Assembly (NCBI RefSeq): GCF_000719975.1
Contig: NZ_JOIJ01000007.1
Coordinates: forward strand, 1-64,000
Source: Prauserella rugosa
GTDB lineage: Bacteria; Actinomycetota; Actinomycetes; Mycobacteriales; Pseudonocardiaceae
Length of the DNA stretch: 64,000 bases
Direction of reading: 5' to 3'
Shown: piece by piece, positions 41,607 to 52,344 of the stretch
How positions within the stretch are numbered: the first letter of the stretch is position 1
How the letters are laid out: the number at the start of each line of letters is the position of its first letter
The notes under the pieces: generated by a model
What the model saw: only the letters and a program-made list of their open reading frames with translations
Database searches by the model: none
Told to the model about the DNA's origin: nothing
Made by a program: the position numbers and the translations under genes

Positions 41607-41867
41607 TCAGAGCCGCGCCGCGTAACCCTCGGTGGACGAGATGCAGGCCTGGATGGTGCTCTGGGTGCCGGTGATGCCCTGAATGGCCTCGGCGAGCAGT
41701 CCGTGTGCCTGGCTGACGTCCTCCTGCGCGCTGCCCTGGGTCGCCATCGCCAGTGTCTGCTGCGCTTCCTCGAGGGTCTGCGCGGCTTGCTGAAGTGCGG
41801 CGATGCTGGCGGAAGCCTTCTCGTTCGCGGCGGCGATCCCCGCGCGGATCTCTTCCACTCCGGCCAT
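41607..41867 (-). CDS. 86-residue helical protein A of the ATPase operon (DUF6244-like)
   Basis: MAGVEEIRAGIAAANEKASAS starts a long Ala/Gln/Glu helix (about 1-43); a short polar turn (GSAQED) leads to a second helix (about 50-80) ending EGYAARL. It resembles small actinobacterial proteins classed as DUF6244; this match is from memory and unverified. ATG 41867 has AAGGAG 8 nt upstream. It is the first gene of the operon, 16 nt before gene B. Confidence 0.75.
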   Translation of the reverse strand: MAGVEEIRAGIAAANEKASASIAALQQAAQTLEEAQQTLAMATQGSAQEDVSQAHGLLAEAIQGITGTQSTIQACISSTEGYAARL

Positions 41868-42067
41868 GGGGCGGGCTCCTTGGACATGTCGGTACGTGTC
41901 GTGATCCAACTTAGCGTGACCATCCGATGGCAGGCGTGTGGAGGTGGGCGACATCCGGTCACCGTCCGTGGCGATCACGGCCAGCGGATGTGGCTGCGGG
42001 CGCTCCGTGCCATTGACTGAAGCGGCTAATCGCTTAGCATGGTTATCCTCGATTGAGGGGAGAGCTC

Positions 42068-43672
42068 ATGGACGAGTTCGACGTCGTCGTGCTGGGTGCG
42101 GGCGCGGCCGGACTGACCGCGGCCCTGGCTGCCGCCGACGCCGGAGCCTCCGTCGGGCTCTTCGAGAAGTCGTCCCTCGTCGGAGGGACGACGTGTCTGT
42201 CGAGCGGCGTCGCCTGGCTGCCCGACAACCGCTACGCACGCGAGGCCGGAGTGGCCGACTCGCGTGCCGAGGGCATCCGCTACCTGCGGTCGCTCTCGCG
42301 CGACATGATCCGGCCAGGTATGGCGGAGGCCTTCGTGGACGGTACGGCCGAGGTCACCGAATGGCTCGAGAGGCGGACCCCACTGCACCTGAGCCTCGTG
42401 CCCGGCTATCCCGACTATCACCCCGAACACCCCGGCGGAAAACCGCAGGGCGGGCGTTCGGTCGAGCCGCACCTGTTCGGCTTCGACGCCCTCGGCGCGT
42501 GGGCCGACCGTCTCGAGGGGCGACCGCGACGCATGATGGTCCGCGAGACACCCGTGGGCGGCGGTACGGGTGTCGTCGCGCCCGACGAGGCCGACCGGCG
42601 GGAGGCGCAGCGACTCGAGGGTCTCGGCCGCGCGATGATCGGCGCCCTGCTGAAGGGATGTCTGGACCGCGGCACCGAACCGGTCACCGACGCCGCTGCC
42701 GTCGAGCTCGTCCAGGACGGCGACCGGGTGCGCGGGGTCCGCTTCGCCGACGGGTCCGCGGTGTCGGCGCGGCGTGGTGTCGTGCTCGCGACGGGAGGCT
42801 TCGAGTGGGACCCGGGTCTGGTCAGGGATTTCCTGCGCGGACCGATGTCCTATCCGGCGACGGTGCCCACCAACACCGGGGACGGCCTGCGGATGGCGAT
42901 GAAGGCAGGCGCGCGGCTCGGCAACATGCGGGAGGCGTGGTGGGTGCCGGTGTGCGTGCTGCCGGGGCAGTCGAACCACGGTGAGCAGGCCGTGCACCTC
43001 GTGCTGCGCGAACGCACCCTGCCCGGTTCGATCATGGTCAACCGCGACGGCGTGCGGTTCACCAACGAGGCGGCCAACTACAACGCGCTGGGCGGCGCCT
43101 TCCACCAGCTCGATCCCGGCAGCTTCGACTACGTCAACGATCGGTGCTGGCTGGTGTTCGACGCGCGGCACGTCGAGGAGTACGGCGGATTCACGCTGCC
43201 GCCGGGGCAGGCACCCGAGTGGGCCCAGCGCGGCGACAGCGTCGGCGAACTCGCCCGCGCGATCGACGTCGAACCGGCCACATTGGAGGCCGAGGTCACC
43301 CGGTTCAACGCCATGGCGAAGGCGGGCGACGACGAGGACTTCGGCCGGGGACGCAGCGCCTACGACGGATTCGTCGGCGACAAGCGGCACTACCCCGGTG
43401 CGGCGTCGACGCTGGGACCGCTCGAGCGTGGGCCGTACTACGCCGTGCGGCTGCACCTCAGCACCCTCGGCACCAAGGGCGGTCCACAGACCGATGTGGA
43501 TGGTTCTGTGTTCACTGTGGACGGAGATCCGATTCCGGGTCTGTACGCCGCAGGAAACGCCATGGCCGGGCCGACCGGAATGGTGTACGGCGGGGCGGGC
43601 GGCACGCTCGGGCCCGCGCTCGTGTTCGGATACCGCGCCGGGCGCGCGGCGGCTTCGGGAGGCAGACGATGA
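42068..43672 (+). CDS. FAD-dependent oxidoreductase (KstD/fumarate reductase flavoprotein family)
   Basis: A 534-residue flavoprotein. The Rossmann motif is DVVVLGAGAAGLTAALAAAD (about residue 5), then GGTTCLSSGVAWLPDN, the conserved GVVLATGGFEWDPGLV (about 237) and the C-terminal FAD motif GLYAAGNAMAGPTGMVYGGAGGTLGPALVFGYRAGRAA in sequence order. The layout is that of 3-ketosteroid delta1-dehydrogenases and related dehydrogenases. ATG 42068 with GGGGAGA 5 nt upstream is preferred over 42053. The stop overlaps the SnoaL-like gene start (ATGA). The substrate is unknown, perhaps a steroid or alicyclic ketone. Confidence 0.88.
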   Translation: MDEFDVVVLGAGAAGLTAALAAADAGASVGLFEKSSLVGGTTCLSSGVAWLPDNRYAREAGVADSRAEGIRYLRSLSRDMIRPGMAEAFVDGTAEVTEWLERRTPLHLSLVPGYPDYHPEHPGGKPQGGRSVEPHLFGFDALGAWADRLEGRPRRMMVRETPVGGGTGVVAPDEADRREAQRLEGLGRAMIGALLKGCLDRGTEPVTDAAAVELVQDGDRVRGVRFADGSAVSARRGVVLATGGFEWDPGLVRDFLRGPMSYPATVPTNTGDGLRMAMKAGARLGNMREAWWVPVCVLPGQSNHGEQAVHLVLRERTLPGSIMVNRDGVRFTNEAANYNALGGAFHQLDPGSFDYVNDRCWLVFDARHVEEYGGFTLPPGQAPEWAQRGDSVGELARAIDVEPATLEAEVTRFNAMAKAGDDEDFGRGRSAYDGFVGDKRHYPGAASTLGPLERGPYYAVRLHLSTLGTKGGPQTDVDGSVFTVDGDPIPGLYAAGNAMAGPTGMVYGGAGGTLGPALVFGYRAGRAAASGGRR

Positions 43673-44229
43673 CGGACGCACTTGAGCGGCGAATCCAGCG
43701 GATCGAGGACAGGGCGGCGATCCAGGACCTGGCCGTGCTCTACGGCTACGTCATGGACGAACGCGACGAGGACGGGATTCGCAAGCTCTTCTGCGAGGAC
43801 GGCACGTTGCGGTCGGCGGACGGGGTGTTCGCGGCGAACGGCATCGACGAGATCGTCACGACGTATCTCGGCCGGTTCAAGGCCCTGGGGCCGACGAACC
43901 ACTTCACGCACGGTCACGTCGTGCGGTTCGACGACGCCGATCCGGACGTCGCCTACGGCCAGCTCGCCTCGCACGCCGAGGTGGTCCGCGACGGCAAGGC
44001 CATGGTGGTCGCGCTGCGGTACCAGGACGTGTACCGGCGCACGCCGACCGGCTGGCGGTTCGCCGACCGGCTGATGTCGTACATGTACTACACCGAGGTC
44101 ACCGAGTACGCGAACGTGCTCGGCCGCGACCTGCGGGTCCGCGCCTACGGCGACGAGCGCCCCGGCGACTGGCCGGAACTGCTCACCAAGGGCCACCCAC
44201 CGGAGTGGCTGAAGTCCTACCTCCCCTGA
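43669..44229 (+). CDS. SnoaL-like nuclear transport factor 2 family protein
   Basis: A 186-residue NTF2-fold protein: IEDRAAIQDLAVLYGYVMDERDEDGIRKLFCEDGTLRS is the SnoaL_4-type start with the pocket Tyr/Asp, followed by NHFTHGHVVRFDDADPDVAYGQLASHAEVV and YQDVYRRTPTGWRFADRLMSYMYYTE (each in sequence order). Such proteins are isomerases, hydratases or cyclases acting on polyketide, steroid or terpenoid-like rings. It is coupled by ATGA to the FAD-dependent dehydrogenase, so the two probably act in one catabolic step. Confidence 0.88.
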   Translation: MTDALERRIQRIEDRAAIQDLAVLYGYVMDERDEDGIRKLFCEDGTLRSADGVFAANGIDEIVTTYLGRFKALGPTNHFTHGHVVRFDDADPDVAYGQLASHAEVVRDGKAMVVALRYQDVYRRTPTGWRFADRLMSYMYYTEVTEYANVLGRDLRVRAYGDERPGDWPELLTKGHPPEWLKSYLP

Positions 44230-44240
44230 CCGCCCAACCC

Positions 44241-44418
44241 CGTGTTGCGGTTCCGGGGGCGCGTGTTGCGGATCCAGGAGCGTGTGTTGCGCACTCGGGG
44301 GCTCGTGTTGCGCCTTCGCGGTGCCGTGTTGCGGTTCCGGGAGCCCGTGTTGCGCATGCGGGGGCGGGTGTTGCGCTTCTAGGGGCGCGTGTTGCGGGTT
44401 CGGGGGGCTGGTGTTGTG
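44241..44418 (-). repeat. Array 3 of the 21-bp-spaced CGCAACACG element (9 units)
   Basis: CGTGTTGCG cores start at 44241, 44262, 44283 (one mismatch), 44304, 44325, 44346, 44367 (one mismatch) and 44388, each 21 bp apart, with a degenerate ninth copy at 44410. The array begins 12 bp after the SnoaL-like stop and precedes the K+ channel gene. Confidence 0.95.
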
Positions 44419-44546
44419 TCCAGAGGTAGCCCAACTCCGCGGTCCAACGCCGCCACCGCGCAGCGCCCGCCGTGTCACGTGTCGACGAGTGCTGCGGGGG
44501 TATCCGTGCTCGTGACGTGCACGTTTGCGGTGCGGAGGTCGGATCC

Positions 44547-45095
44547 GTGGGACGACGGCGATTCGAGGACCTGCCGGCCCGTGCGCGCCGACGGTTCGTG
44601 GCGGGCGCGGTTCTGCGGACGCTGCTCAGCGCTGGACTCGTGATCACCGGGTACTACCTGGTGCCGCTGGACCGTCCGCTCGAGGTCGGCCCGTGGCTGC
44701 GGTTCGGGATCGCGCTGGTGGGCTTCGGGTTGGCCATCGCGTGGCAACTCAGGGTCATCGCTGTTTCCGGGACTCCGCAGCTGAGGGCCGTTCAGCTGGT
44801 CGCTGTCGGCTTTCCGTTGCTGCTCGCGCTTTTCGCGTCCGCGTACGCGGGACTGGCGCGGACGCAACCCGGAAGTTTCAGTGAGGAACTCGGACACACC
44901 GACGCGCTGTACTTCGCGCTCACGGTCTTCGCCACGGTCGGCTTCGGTGACATCGTTCCGCGCACGGAGGCTGCGCGGATTCTGACCATGATCCAAATGT
45001 CGGTGGGGCTCGTCGTCGTGGCCTTCGCCGCGCGGGCGGTCGTCGGTGCGGTCCGGACCGCACTGCGTCGCGCCGACGAGGAGCAGCGTGGCTAG
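44547..45095 (+). CDS. Two-helix potassium channel (ion_trans_2)
   Basis: A 182-residue membrane protein with four likely segments: GAVLRTLLSAGLVITGYYLVP, FGIALVGFGLAIAWQL, VGFPLLLALFASAYAGL and the final MIQMSVGLVVVAFAARAVVGAV. The pore loop ALYFALTVFATVGFGDIVPRTEAAR contains the K+ selectivity filter TVGFGD. No C-terminal RCK domain. GTG 44547 has GGAGG 8 nt upstream. It is flanked on both sides by CGCAACACG arrays that point away from it. Confidence 0.88.
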   Translation: MGRRRFEDLPARARRRFVAGAVLRTLLSAGLVITGYYLVPLDRPLEVGPWLRFGIALVGFGLAIAWQLRVIAVSGTPQLRAVQLVAVGFPLLLALFASAYAGLARTQPGSFSEELGHTDALYFALTVFATVGFGDIVPRTEAARILTMIQMSVGLVVVAFAARAVVGAVRTALRRADEEQRG

Positions 45096-45165
45096 GGAGC
45101 CGACGTCGTCCTGCGGCCGCCTGCGCGCTGTACGGGTCGCGGGATGCGCTCATCTCGCGGTTCGG

Positions 45166-45237
45166 CGCAACACGAGCTCCGGAATCGGCAACACGCGACC
45201 CTGAACCCGCAACACGAGCCCCCGAAAGCGCAACACG
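45166..45237 (+). repeat. Array 4 of the 21-bp-spaced CGCAACACG element (4 units)
   Basis: Cores start at 45166, 45187 (one mismatch), 45208 and 45229, exactly 21 bp apart, 70 bp after the K+ channel stop. Orientation is opposite to array 3. It ends 12 bp before a CsoR-like box. Confidence 0.93.
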
Positions 45238-45248
45238 GCTTGGTCGGA

Positions 45249-45265
45249 ATACCCCCTGGGGGTTT
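45249..45265. promoter_or_regulatory. CsoR-like operator upstream of the DUF4396 gene
   Basis: ATACCCCCTGGGGGTTT is a G/C-run palindrome of the type bound by copper-sensing CsoR/RicR repressors (consensus like TACCCC-GGGGTA). It lies 52 bp before the DUF4396 start. Copper control is inferred from the box only. Confidence 0.6.
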
Positions 45266-45316
45266 GTTTGTTGGTGCTGGGACAGGTGAATTCATGCACT
45301 CGCACCGGAGGTCATG

Positions 45317-45787
45317 GTGTCGGAACAGCACACGCATCATCAGCCGGCGACCGCGACCTGGGCGATGGCCGTGACCGCGACGTTGCACTGCCTGCTCGGA
45401 TGCGCACTCGGCGAGATCACGGGCATGGTCATCGGCACGGCGCTGGGTTGGCACGCGGCGGGCACCGTCGTGCTGTCGGTCGTGCTGGCATTCCTGTTCG
45501 GGTACGCGCTGAGCATGCGGGGTGTGCTGCGCGCGGGCGTCGGGATGCGCCAGGCGCTCAAGGTGGCGCTCGCCGCGGACACCGTCTCGATCGCCGTCAT
45601 GGAGTTGACCGACAACGCGTTCATGGTGCTTGTTCCCGGCGCGATGGACGCCGGTCTGGCCACGGCGCTGTTCTGGGTGACGCTCGCCGGCGCGCTGGCC
45701 ATCGCCTTCGCCGTGACCGTGCCTGTGAACCGCTGGCTGATCGGCAAGGGACGCGGACACGCGGTCGCGCACGCGTACCACCACTGA
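45317..45787 (+). CDS. DUF4396 membrane protein
   Basis: A protein of about 156 residues with a His-rich N-terminus (SEQHTHHQPAT) and four membrane segments, including TLHCLLGCALGEITGMVIGTAL, with the family motif GxxLGE-type turn, VLSVVLAFLFGYALSMRG, and AVMELTDNAFMVLVPGAMDAG. It ends in HAVAHAYHH. DUF4396 proteins often occur with metal or CopZ-like genes. GTG 45317 has GGAGG 5 nt upstream; the ATG at 45314 is too close to it. A CsoR-like box upstream suggests a metal-responsive role. Confidence 0.85.
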   Translation: MSEQHTHHQPATATWAMAVTATLHCLLGCALGEITGMVIGTALGWHAAGTVVLSVVLAFLFGYALSMRGVLRAGVGMRQALKVALAADTVSIAVMELTDNAFMVLVPGAMDAGLATALFWVTLAGALAIAFAVTVPVNRWLIGKGRGHAVAHAYHH

Positions 45788-45799
45788 CCACCGGGACGC

Positions 45800-45934
45800 C
45801 GCAACACGCGCCCCTGAAGTCGCAACACGCGCCCCCAGGCCCGCAACACGCGCTCCTGAACCCGCAACACGGCGCCCTGGGGACGCAACACGCGCCCCTG
45901 GGCCCGCAACACGGGCCCCCGAAGTCGCAACACG
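45800..45934 (+). repeat. Array 5 of the 21-bp-spaced CGCAACACG element (7 units)
   Basis: Seven perfect CGCAACACG cores start at 45800, 45821, 45842, 45863, 45884, 45905 and 45926, exactly 21 bp apart. The array begins 12 bp after the DUF4396 stop and ends about 60 bp before the next gene. Confidence 0.96.
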
Positions 45935-45995
45935 GGTTTGCTTTGGTCGGTGGGCGGGTAGGACCGGCGGAGCGGCCGAGCAGAAGGGGGTTGGT

Positions 45996-46322
45996 ATGAG
46001 TACGGACCGCGAATCGCTCAAGGAAGCGCTCTCGTCGGTGGATTTCCCCGCCGACAAGGAGACGTTGGTGTCGCACGCGCAGACTCGCAGCGGCGACGAC
46101 AGCGTGGCGCAGGCCCTGCGCGCGATGCCGCCTGCGGAGTACGCGAACCTCGGCGAGGTGATCCAGTCGGTGCCCCTGGACAGCGACGCCGAGGAAGGCC
46201 GGTCGAGTTCGGACAAGGCACAACAGGCCCGCCACAACTCCCGTTCCGGACTGGCCGAGCGCGAGACCGAGACGCCCGCGAACCCGATCGCCCGCGAACT
46301 CGGCGAGAACCGCGGCAGCTGA
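45996..46322 (+). CDS. DUF2795 family protein
   Basis: A 108-residue protein with a DUF2795-type domain (about 5-60): LKEALSSVDFPADKETLVSHAQTR and VAQALRAMPPAEYANLGEVIQSV. The C-terminal 40 residues are polar and probably disordered. AGGGGG lies 6 nt before ATG 45996. DUF2795 proteins are widespread in actinobacteria and have no fixed role. It forms a likely operon with the next small gene, 30 nt downstream. Confidence 0.85.
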   Translation: MSTDRESLKEALSSVDFPADKETLVSHAQTRSGDDSVAQALRAMPPAEYANLGEVIQSVPLDSDAEEGRSSSDKAQQARHNSRSGLAERETETPANPIARELGENRGS

Positions 46323-46352
46323 CCCGACGACCGTTCCCGCGAGGTGTGTCCG

Positions 46353-46691
46353 ATGACGTCCGACAGTGCCCTGCCCCTGCCCGACTACGACGAACTGCCG
46401 ATCACCGAGCTGCAGCACCGGATCCGCTCGCTCCCCGACGAGGACCTCCGGACGCTGATCGACTACGAGGAGTCCCACGCGAACCGCACACCCGTGTTGG
46501 AGTTGCTGCGCACCCGGCAGTCGGAACTCGCCGAAGGGGCCGAGCCGTCCGGCGGCGATCAGCAGGCCGACAGCGGCAAACCGGCGGACACGTCGCACGG
46601 ATCGCCGGTGTCGGCAGACAGCGCGGCCCAGCCGAGCGGCCCACTGCGGCACGGCGTCGCAGGCCAGACACCGGGCCGGGACCGCCCCTGA
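46353..46691 (+). CDS. Small acidic protein of unknown function
   Basis: A 112-residue protein. The N-terminal 60 residues (LPLPDYDELPITELQHRIRSLPDEDLRTLIDYEESHANRTPVLELLRTRQSELAEG in sequence order) resemble a short helical actinobacterial domain found with DUF2795 genes and lipid-droplet-associated proteins. The rest is disordered (Ser/Gly/Pro). ATG 46353 has GAGG 8 nt upstream. The function is unknown. Confidence 0.75.
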   Translation: MTSDSALPLPDYDELPITELQHRIRSLPDEDLRTLIDYEESHANRTPVLELLRTRQSELAEGAEPSGGDQQADSGKPADTSHGSPVSADSAAQPSGPLRHGVAGQTPGRDRP

Positions 46692-46731
46692 CCGCCACGC
46701 CGCAACACCCCACGGCGCAGCACCCCACGCA

Positions 46732-46766
46732 AAACGCCGGGTGGTCCACTGGACCACCCGGCGTTT
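46732..46766. terminator. Perfect-palindrome bidirectional terminator
   Basis: A 35-bp palindrome: a 17-nt arm AAACGCCGGGTGGTCCA, one central base, and the exact complement. It lies between the convergent stops at 46691 and 46783 and has a T-run on each strand. Confidence 0.85.
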
Positions 46767-46782
46767 CACCGGATACGGCTGA

Positions 46783-50511
<3,729 letters not shown>

Positions 50512-50528
50512 ACCCTGCCTTCCTCGTC

Positions 50529-50606
50529 GGAAGGCGTCCTTGGTGTTCTCGCCGAGCGTGGCGGGCAGCCCCCTGGCGATGGCGGCCCGTTGCAACGCCT
50601 CTCGGC
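50529..50606 (-). promoter_or_regulatory. Probable S-adenosylhomocysteine (SAH) riboswitch of metH
   Basis: Reading the minus strand, the order is CCGAG, AGGCGTTGCAACGGGC, a short hairpin, CCACGCTCGGCG, AACACCAAGGACGCCTTCC. CCGAG pairs with CTCGG (pseudoknot), and GAGGCGT pairs with ACGCCTT (closing stem). This matches the SAH riboswitch order (CCGAGG-GCGYUGCRACG, GGCUCGG, then CAA-GGCGCUC). The 3' end lies next to the metH ribosome site. SAH riboswitches occur upstream of metH in proteobacteria and some actinobacteria and turn expression on. A flanking hairpin (GGCACGCC/GGCGTGCC) precedes it. Confidence 0.75.
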
Positions 50607-50774
50607 ACGCCCCAGCCTAAGGCGTGCCCGGCCGGTGTTCGCGAGCGTTTCGGCCTCAGATGCGAGGAACCTCACCGATCACGGGCCTCATGGAGGCGGG
50701 GAACTCAGCCGAATGGGCCTTGACCGCACGGCAGCGTCGCGTCCGATTGCGCTGCGTACAGGCCGCACATGCAA

Positions 50775-50809
50775 AACGCCGGGCGGCCCCGATGGGAGCG
50801 CCCGGCGTT
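50775..50809 (-). terminator. Terminator of tRNA-Ser(GGA)
   Basis: On the minus strand an 11-bp stem (AACGCCGGGCG and complement) is followed by TTTT, 9 bp after the tRNA 3' end. Confidence 0.8.
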
Positions 50810-50817
50810 CTCGCTGG

Positions 50818-50903
50818 CGGAGGATACGGGATTCGAACCCGTGAGGGCTGTTAACCCAACACGATTTCCAATCGTGCGCCTTAGGCCGCTCGGCCAATCC
50901 TCC
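50818..50903 (-). tRNA. tRNA-Ser (anticodon GGA)
   Basis: Minus-strand class II tRNA: acceptor GGAGGAT/ATCCTCC, D-arm TGGCCGAGCGGCCTAAGGC, anticodon stem ACGATT-GGAAATCGT with anticodon GGA, long variable arm, T-arm CACGGGTTCGAATCCCGT. CCA is not encoded. Confidence 0.95.
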
Positions 50904-50976
50904 GCGAAAAAGGGTACAGGACTCTGCGTGATCACCGATGGGAGGGTCGGCTGCCCGGGCTGCACCGAGGCCGGCC

Positions 50977-51633
50977 TCACCGAGAGGAGGAGCCGGCGCC
51001 GAGCAACGGCAGACACGGTGCGAGGCCCTCGACGGTGACCTCGACCGTGCGGTGACGCTGCCACGCCTCGCGGGTGAGCAGCAGCCGCCGGGCCGTGCGC
51101 CTGCGGCCTTGCACGGAGTACGTGGCCGTTCCGTCGTCGGCGTAGCCCAGCTTGTGCGAGACCGCCATCGACGTGGGGGTGTCCTCGAACGACTCCGACC
51201 TGGCGGTGTCCGCGCCGAGTTCGGCGAACGCCAGGTGGAGCACCGCGGCGCGCATCTCGGTGCCGATGCCCTGGCCCTGGTGGGCACGGCCGAGCCAGGA
51301 ACCGCTGCCGACCTCGCGGGTGACAGCGAAGTCCGTGGCCTGCAGGCCCTGTGTCCCCACGACCGTGCCGTTGTGCAGCACCGTCAGCGGCAGGGTCCAC
51401 GACTCATGGGTGACCTCGCTCCGGATGCGGTAGTGGCGCTGGACGACCGACCTGGCCAGGGCATCCGGCGCGGCGTCGGTGAACGGATGCAGGAAAGGCA
51501 TCTCGCCGGGCGGGTGGATGCCGGCGACGGCGAGGTCGGCGAGCGCGGCCAGCTGGGCGTCGTCGGGCACGCGCAACTCCAGTCGTGGGGTGCGCAGCCT
51601 CAGACCCGCGAGCGGGAACACCTCGGCCAACAT
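50977..51633 (-). CDS. GNAT family N-acetyltransferase (RimJ/RimL-like)
   Basis: A 218-residue GNAT protein of the RimJ/RimL type. The strand ITVLHNGTVVGTQGLQATDF-like segment (PLTVLHNGTVVGTQGLQ, about residue 82), the acetyl-CoA loop GSWLGRAHQGQGIGTEMRAAVLHLAFAELG in sequence order (RAHQGQGIG, about residue 115), and the end VSHKLGYADDGTATYSVQGRRRTARRLLL follow the family. The acceptor is unknown. It lies 41 bp from trkA's end on the same strand, so it may be co-transcribed with the K+ uptake genes. Confidence 0.85.
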   Translation of the reverse strand: MLAEVFPLAGLRLRTPRLELRVPDDAQLAALADLAVAGIHPPGEMPFLHPFTDAAPDALARSVVQRHYRIRSEVTHESWTLPLTVLHNGTVVGTQGLQATDFAVTREVGSGSWLGRAHQGQGIGTEMRAAVLHLAFAELGADTARSESFEDTPTSMAVSHKLGYADDGTATYSVQGRRRTARRLLLTREAWQRHRTVEVTVEGLAPCLPLLGAGSSSR

Positions 51634-51663
51634 GCGCCCATTGTCGACCGGGCGTCGAGCGAA

Positions 51664-52344
51664 TTACCGCGGCGAGGACGTCAGGTTGGCGAAGGACTCC
51701 ACCTGGTCCCTGCGGCCCGCGACGACGAGGAGGTCGTGGCGCTCGACGATGCTCTCCTGGGTGGCGTAGGTGAACTTCTCGCCGGGGCGCTTGATGCCGG
51801 CCACCGTGACGCCGTAGCGCTTGCGGATCGAGGTCTGGCCGAGGGGCACGCCCAGCACGTCGTCGGGCGCCGTCGTCTTGACGAGGGCGTAGTCGTCCTC
51901 GAACTCGATGTAGTCGAGCATGCGTCCGGTCACCAGGTGCGCCACGCGTTCGCCCATGTCGTGCTCGGGCAGCACCACGTGGTGGGCGCCGACGCGTTCG
52001 AGGATGCGCCGGTGCCTGCGGTTGGTCGCCTTGGCCCAGATGCTCGCGATGCCGAAGTCCGACAGCACTGACGTGGTGAGGATGCTCGCCTCGATGTCGT
52101 CGCCGATGCTGACGACGGCGCGTTCGAAGTCGGGCACGCCCAGCTGGGTCAGCGCGTCCGGGTCGGTGGTGTCGGCGACGGCGGCGTGCGTCAGGTCGTC
52201 GGCGTAGCGCTGCACCAGTTTCGGGTCGCGGTCGAGACCGAGCACCTCGAACCCGCTGCCGACGAGTTCCAGCGCCAGCGAGCTGCCGAACCGGCCGAGA
52301 CCGACGACCACGACGCGATTGACGTCTTTCGAGGACCTAGCCAA
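51664..52344 (-). CDS. trkA: Potassium uptake regulator TrkA/KtrA (RCK protein)
   Basis: A 226-residue RCK protein, the cytosolic gating ring of a Trk/Ktr K+ channel. RCK_N: VNRVVVVGLGRFGSSLALELVG (Rossmann, about residue 8), ASIWAKATNRRHRRILERVGAHHVVLPEHDMG. RCK_C: about residues 140-226, SIRKRYGVTVAGIKRPGEKF. The ATG overlaps the trkH stop by 8 nt. TrkA itself is intact, although the adjacent trkH is disrupted. Confidence 0.92.
   Translation of the reverse strand: MARSSKDVNRVVVVGLGRFGSSLALELVGSGFEVLGLDRDPKLVQRYADDLTHAAVADTTDPDALTQLGVPDFERAVVSIGDDIEASILTTSVLSDFGIASIWAKATNRRHRRILERVGAHHVVLPEHDMGERVAHLVTGRMLDYIEFEDDYALVKTTAPDDVLGVPLGQTSIRKRYGVTVAGIKRPGEKFTYATQESIVERHDLLVVAGRRDQVESFANLTSSPR

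Noticed and set aside
41330..41867. Classical WXG100/EsxA pair
   Set aside because: Neither protein has WxG in the turn nor the YxxxD/E secretion signal at the C-terminus. They are kept as WXG100-like only in size and layout.
45340..45933. Heptapeptide-repeat proteins (VLRxQGR type) translated across arrays 1-5
   Set aside because: 21 bp equals seven codons, so any array is open in several frames. Frames have no ribosome site, and the 12-bp spacers vary as freely at first and second codon positions as at the third.
10093..45934. CRISPR array
   Set aside because: The core is only 9 bp, spacers are 12 bp and not unique-looking, and no cas gene is present.
46700..46724. Sixth CGCAACACG array (CGCAACACC, CGCAGCACC)
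   Set aside because: Only two imperfect cores 16 bp apart, so neither the core nor the lattice is kept.
50529..50660. Cobalamin riboswitch upstream of metH
   Set aside because: No B12 box (GCC-CTG-type) is present, and the leader is too short. The motifs fit the SAH class instead.
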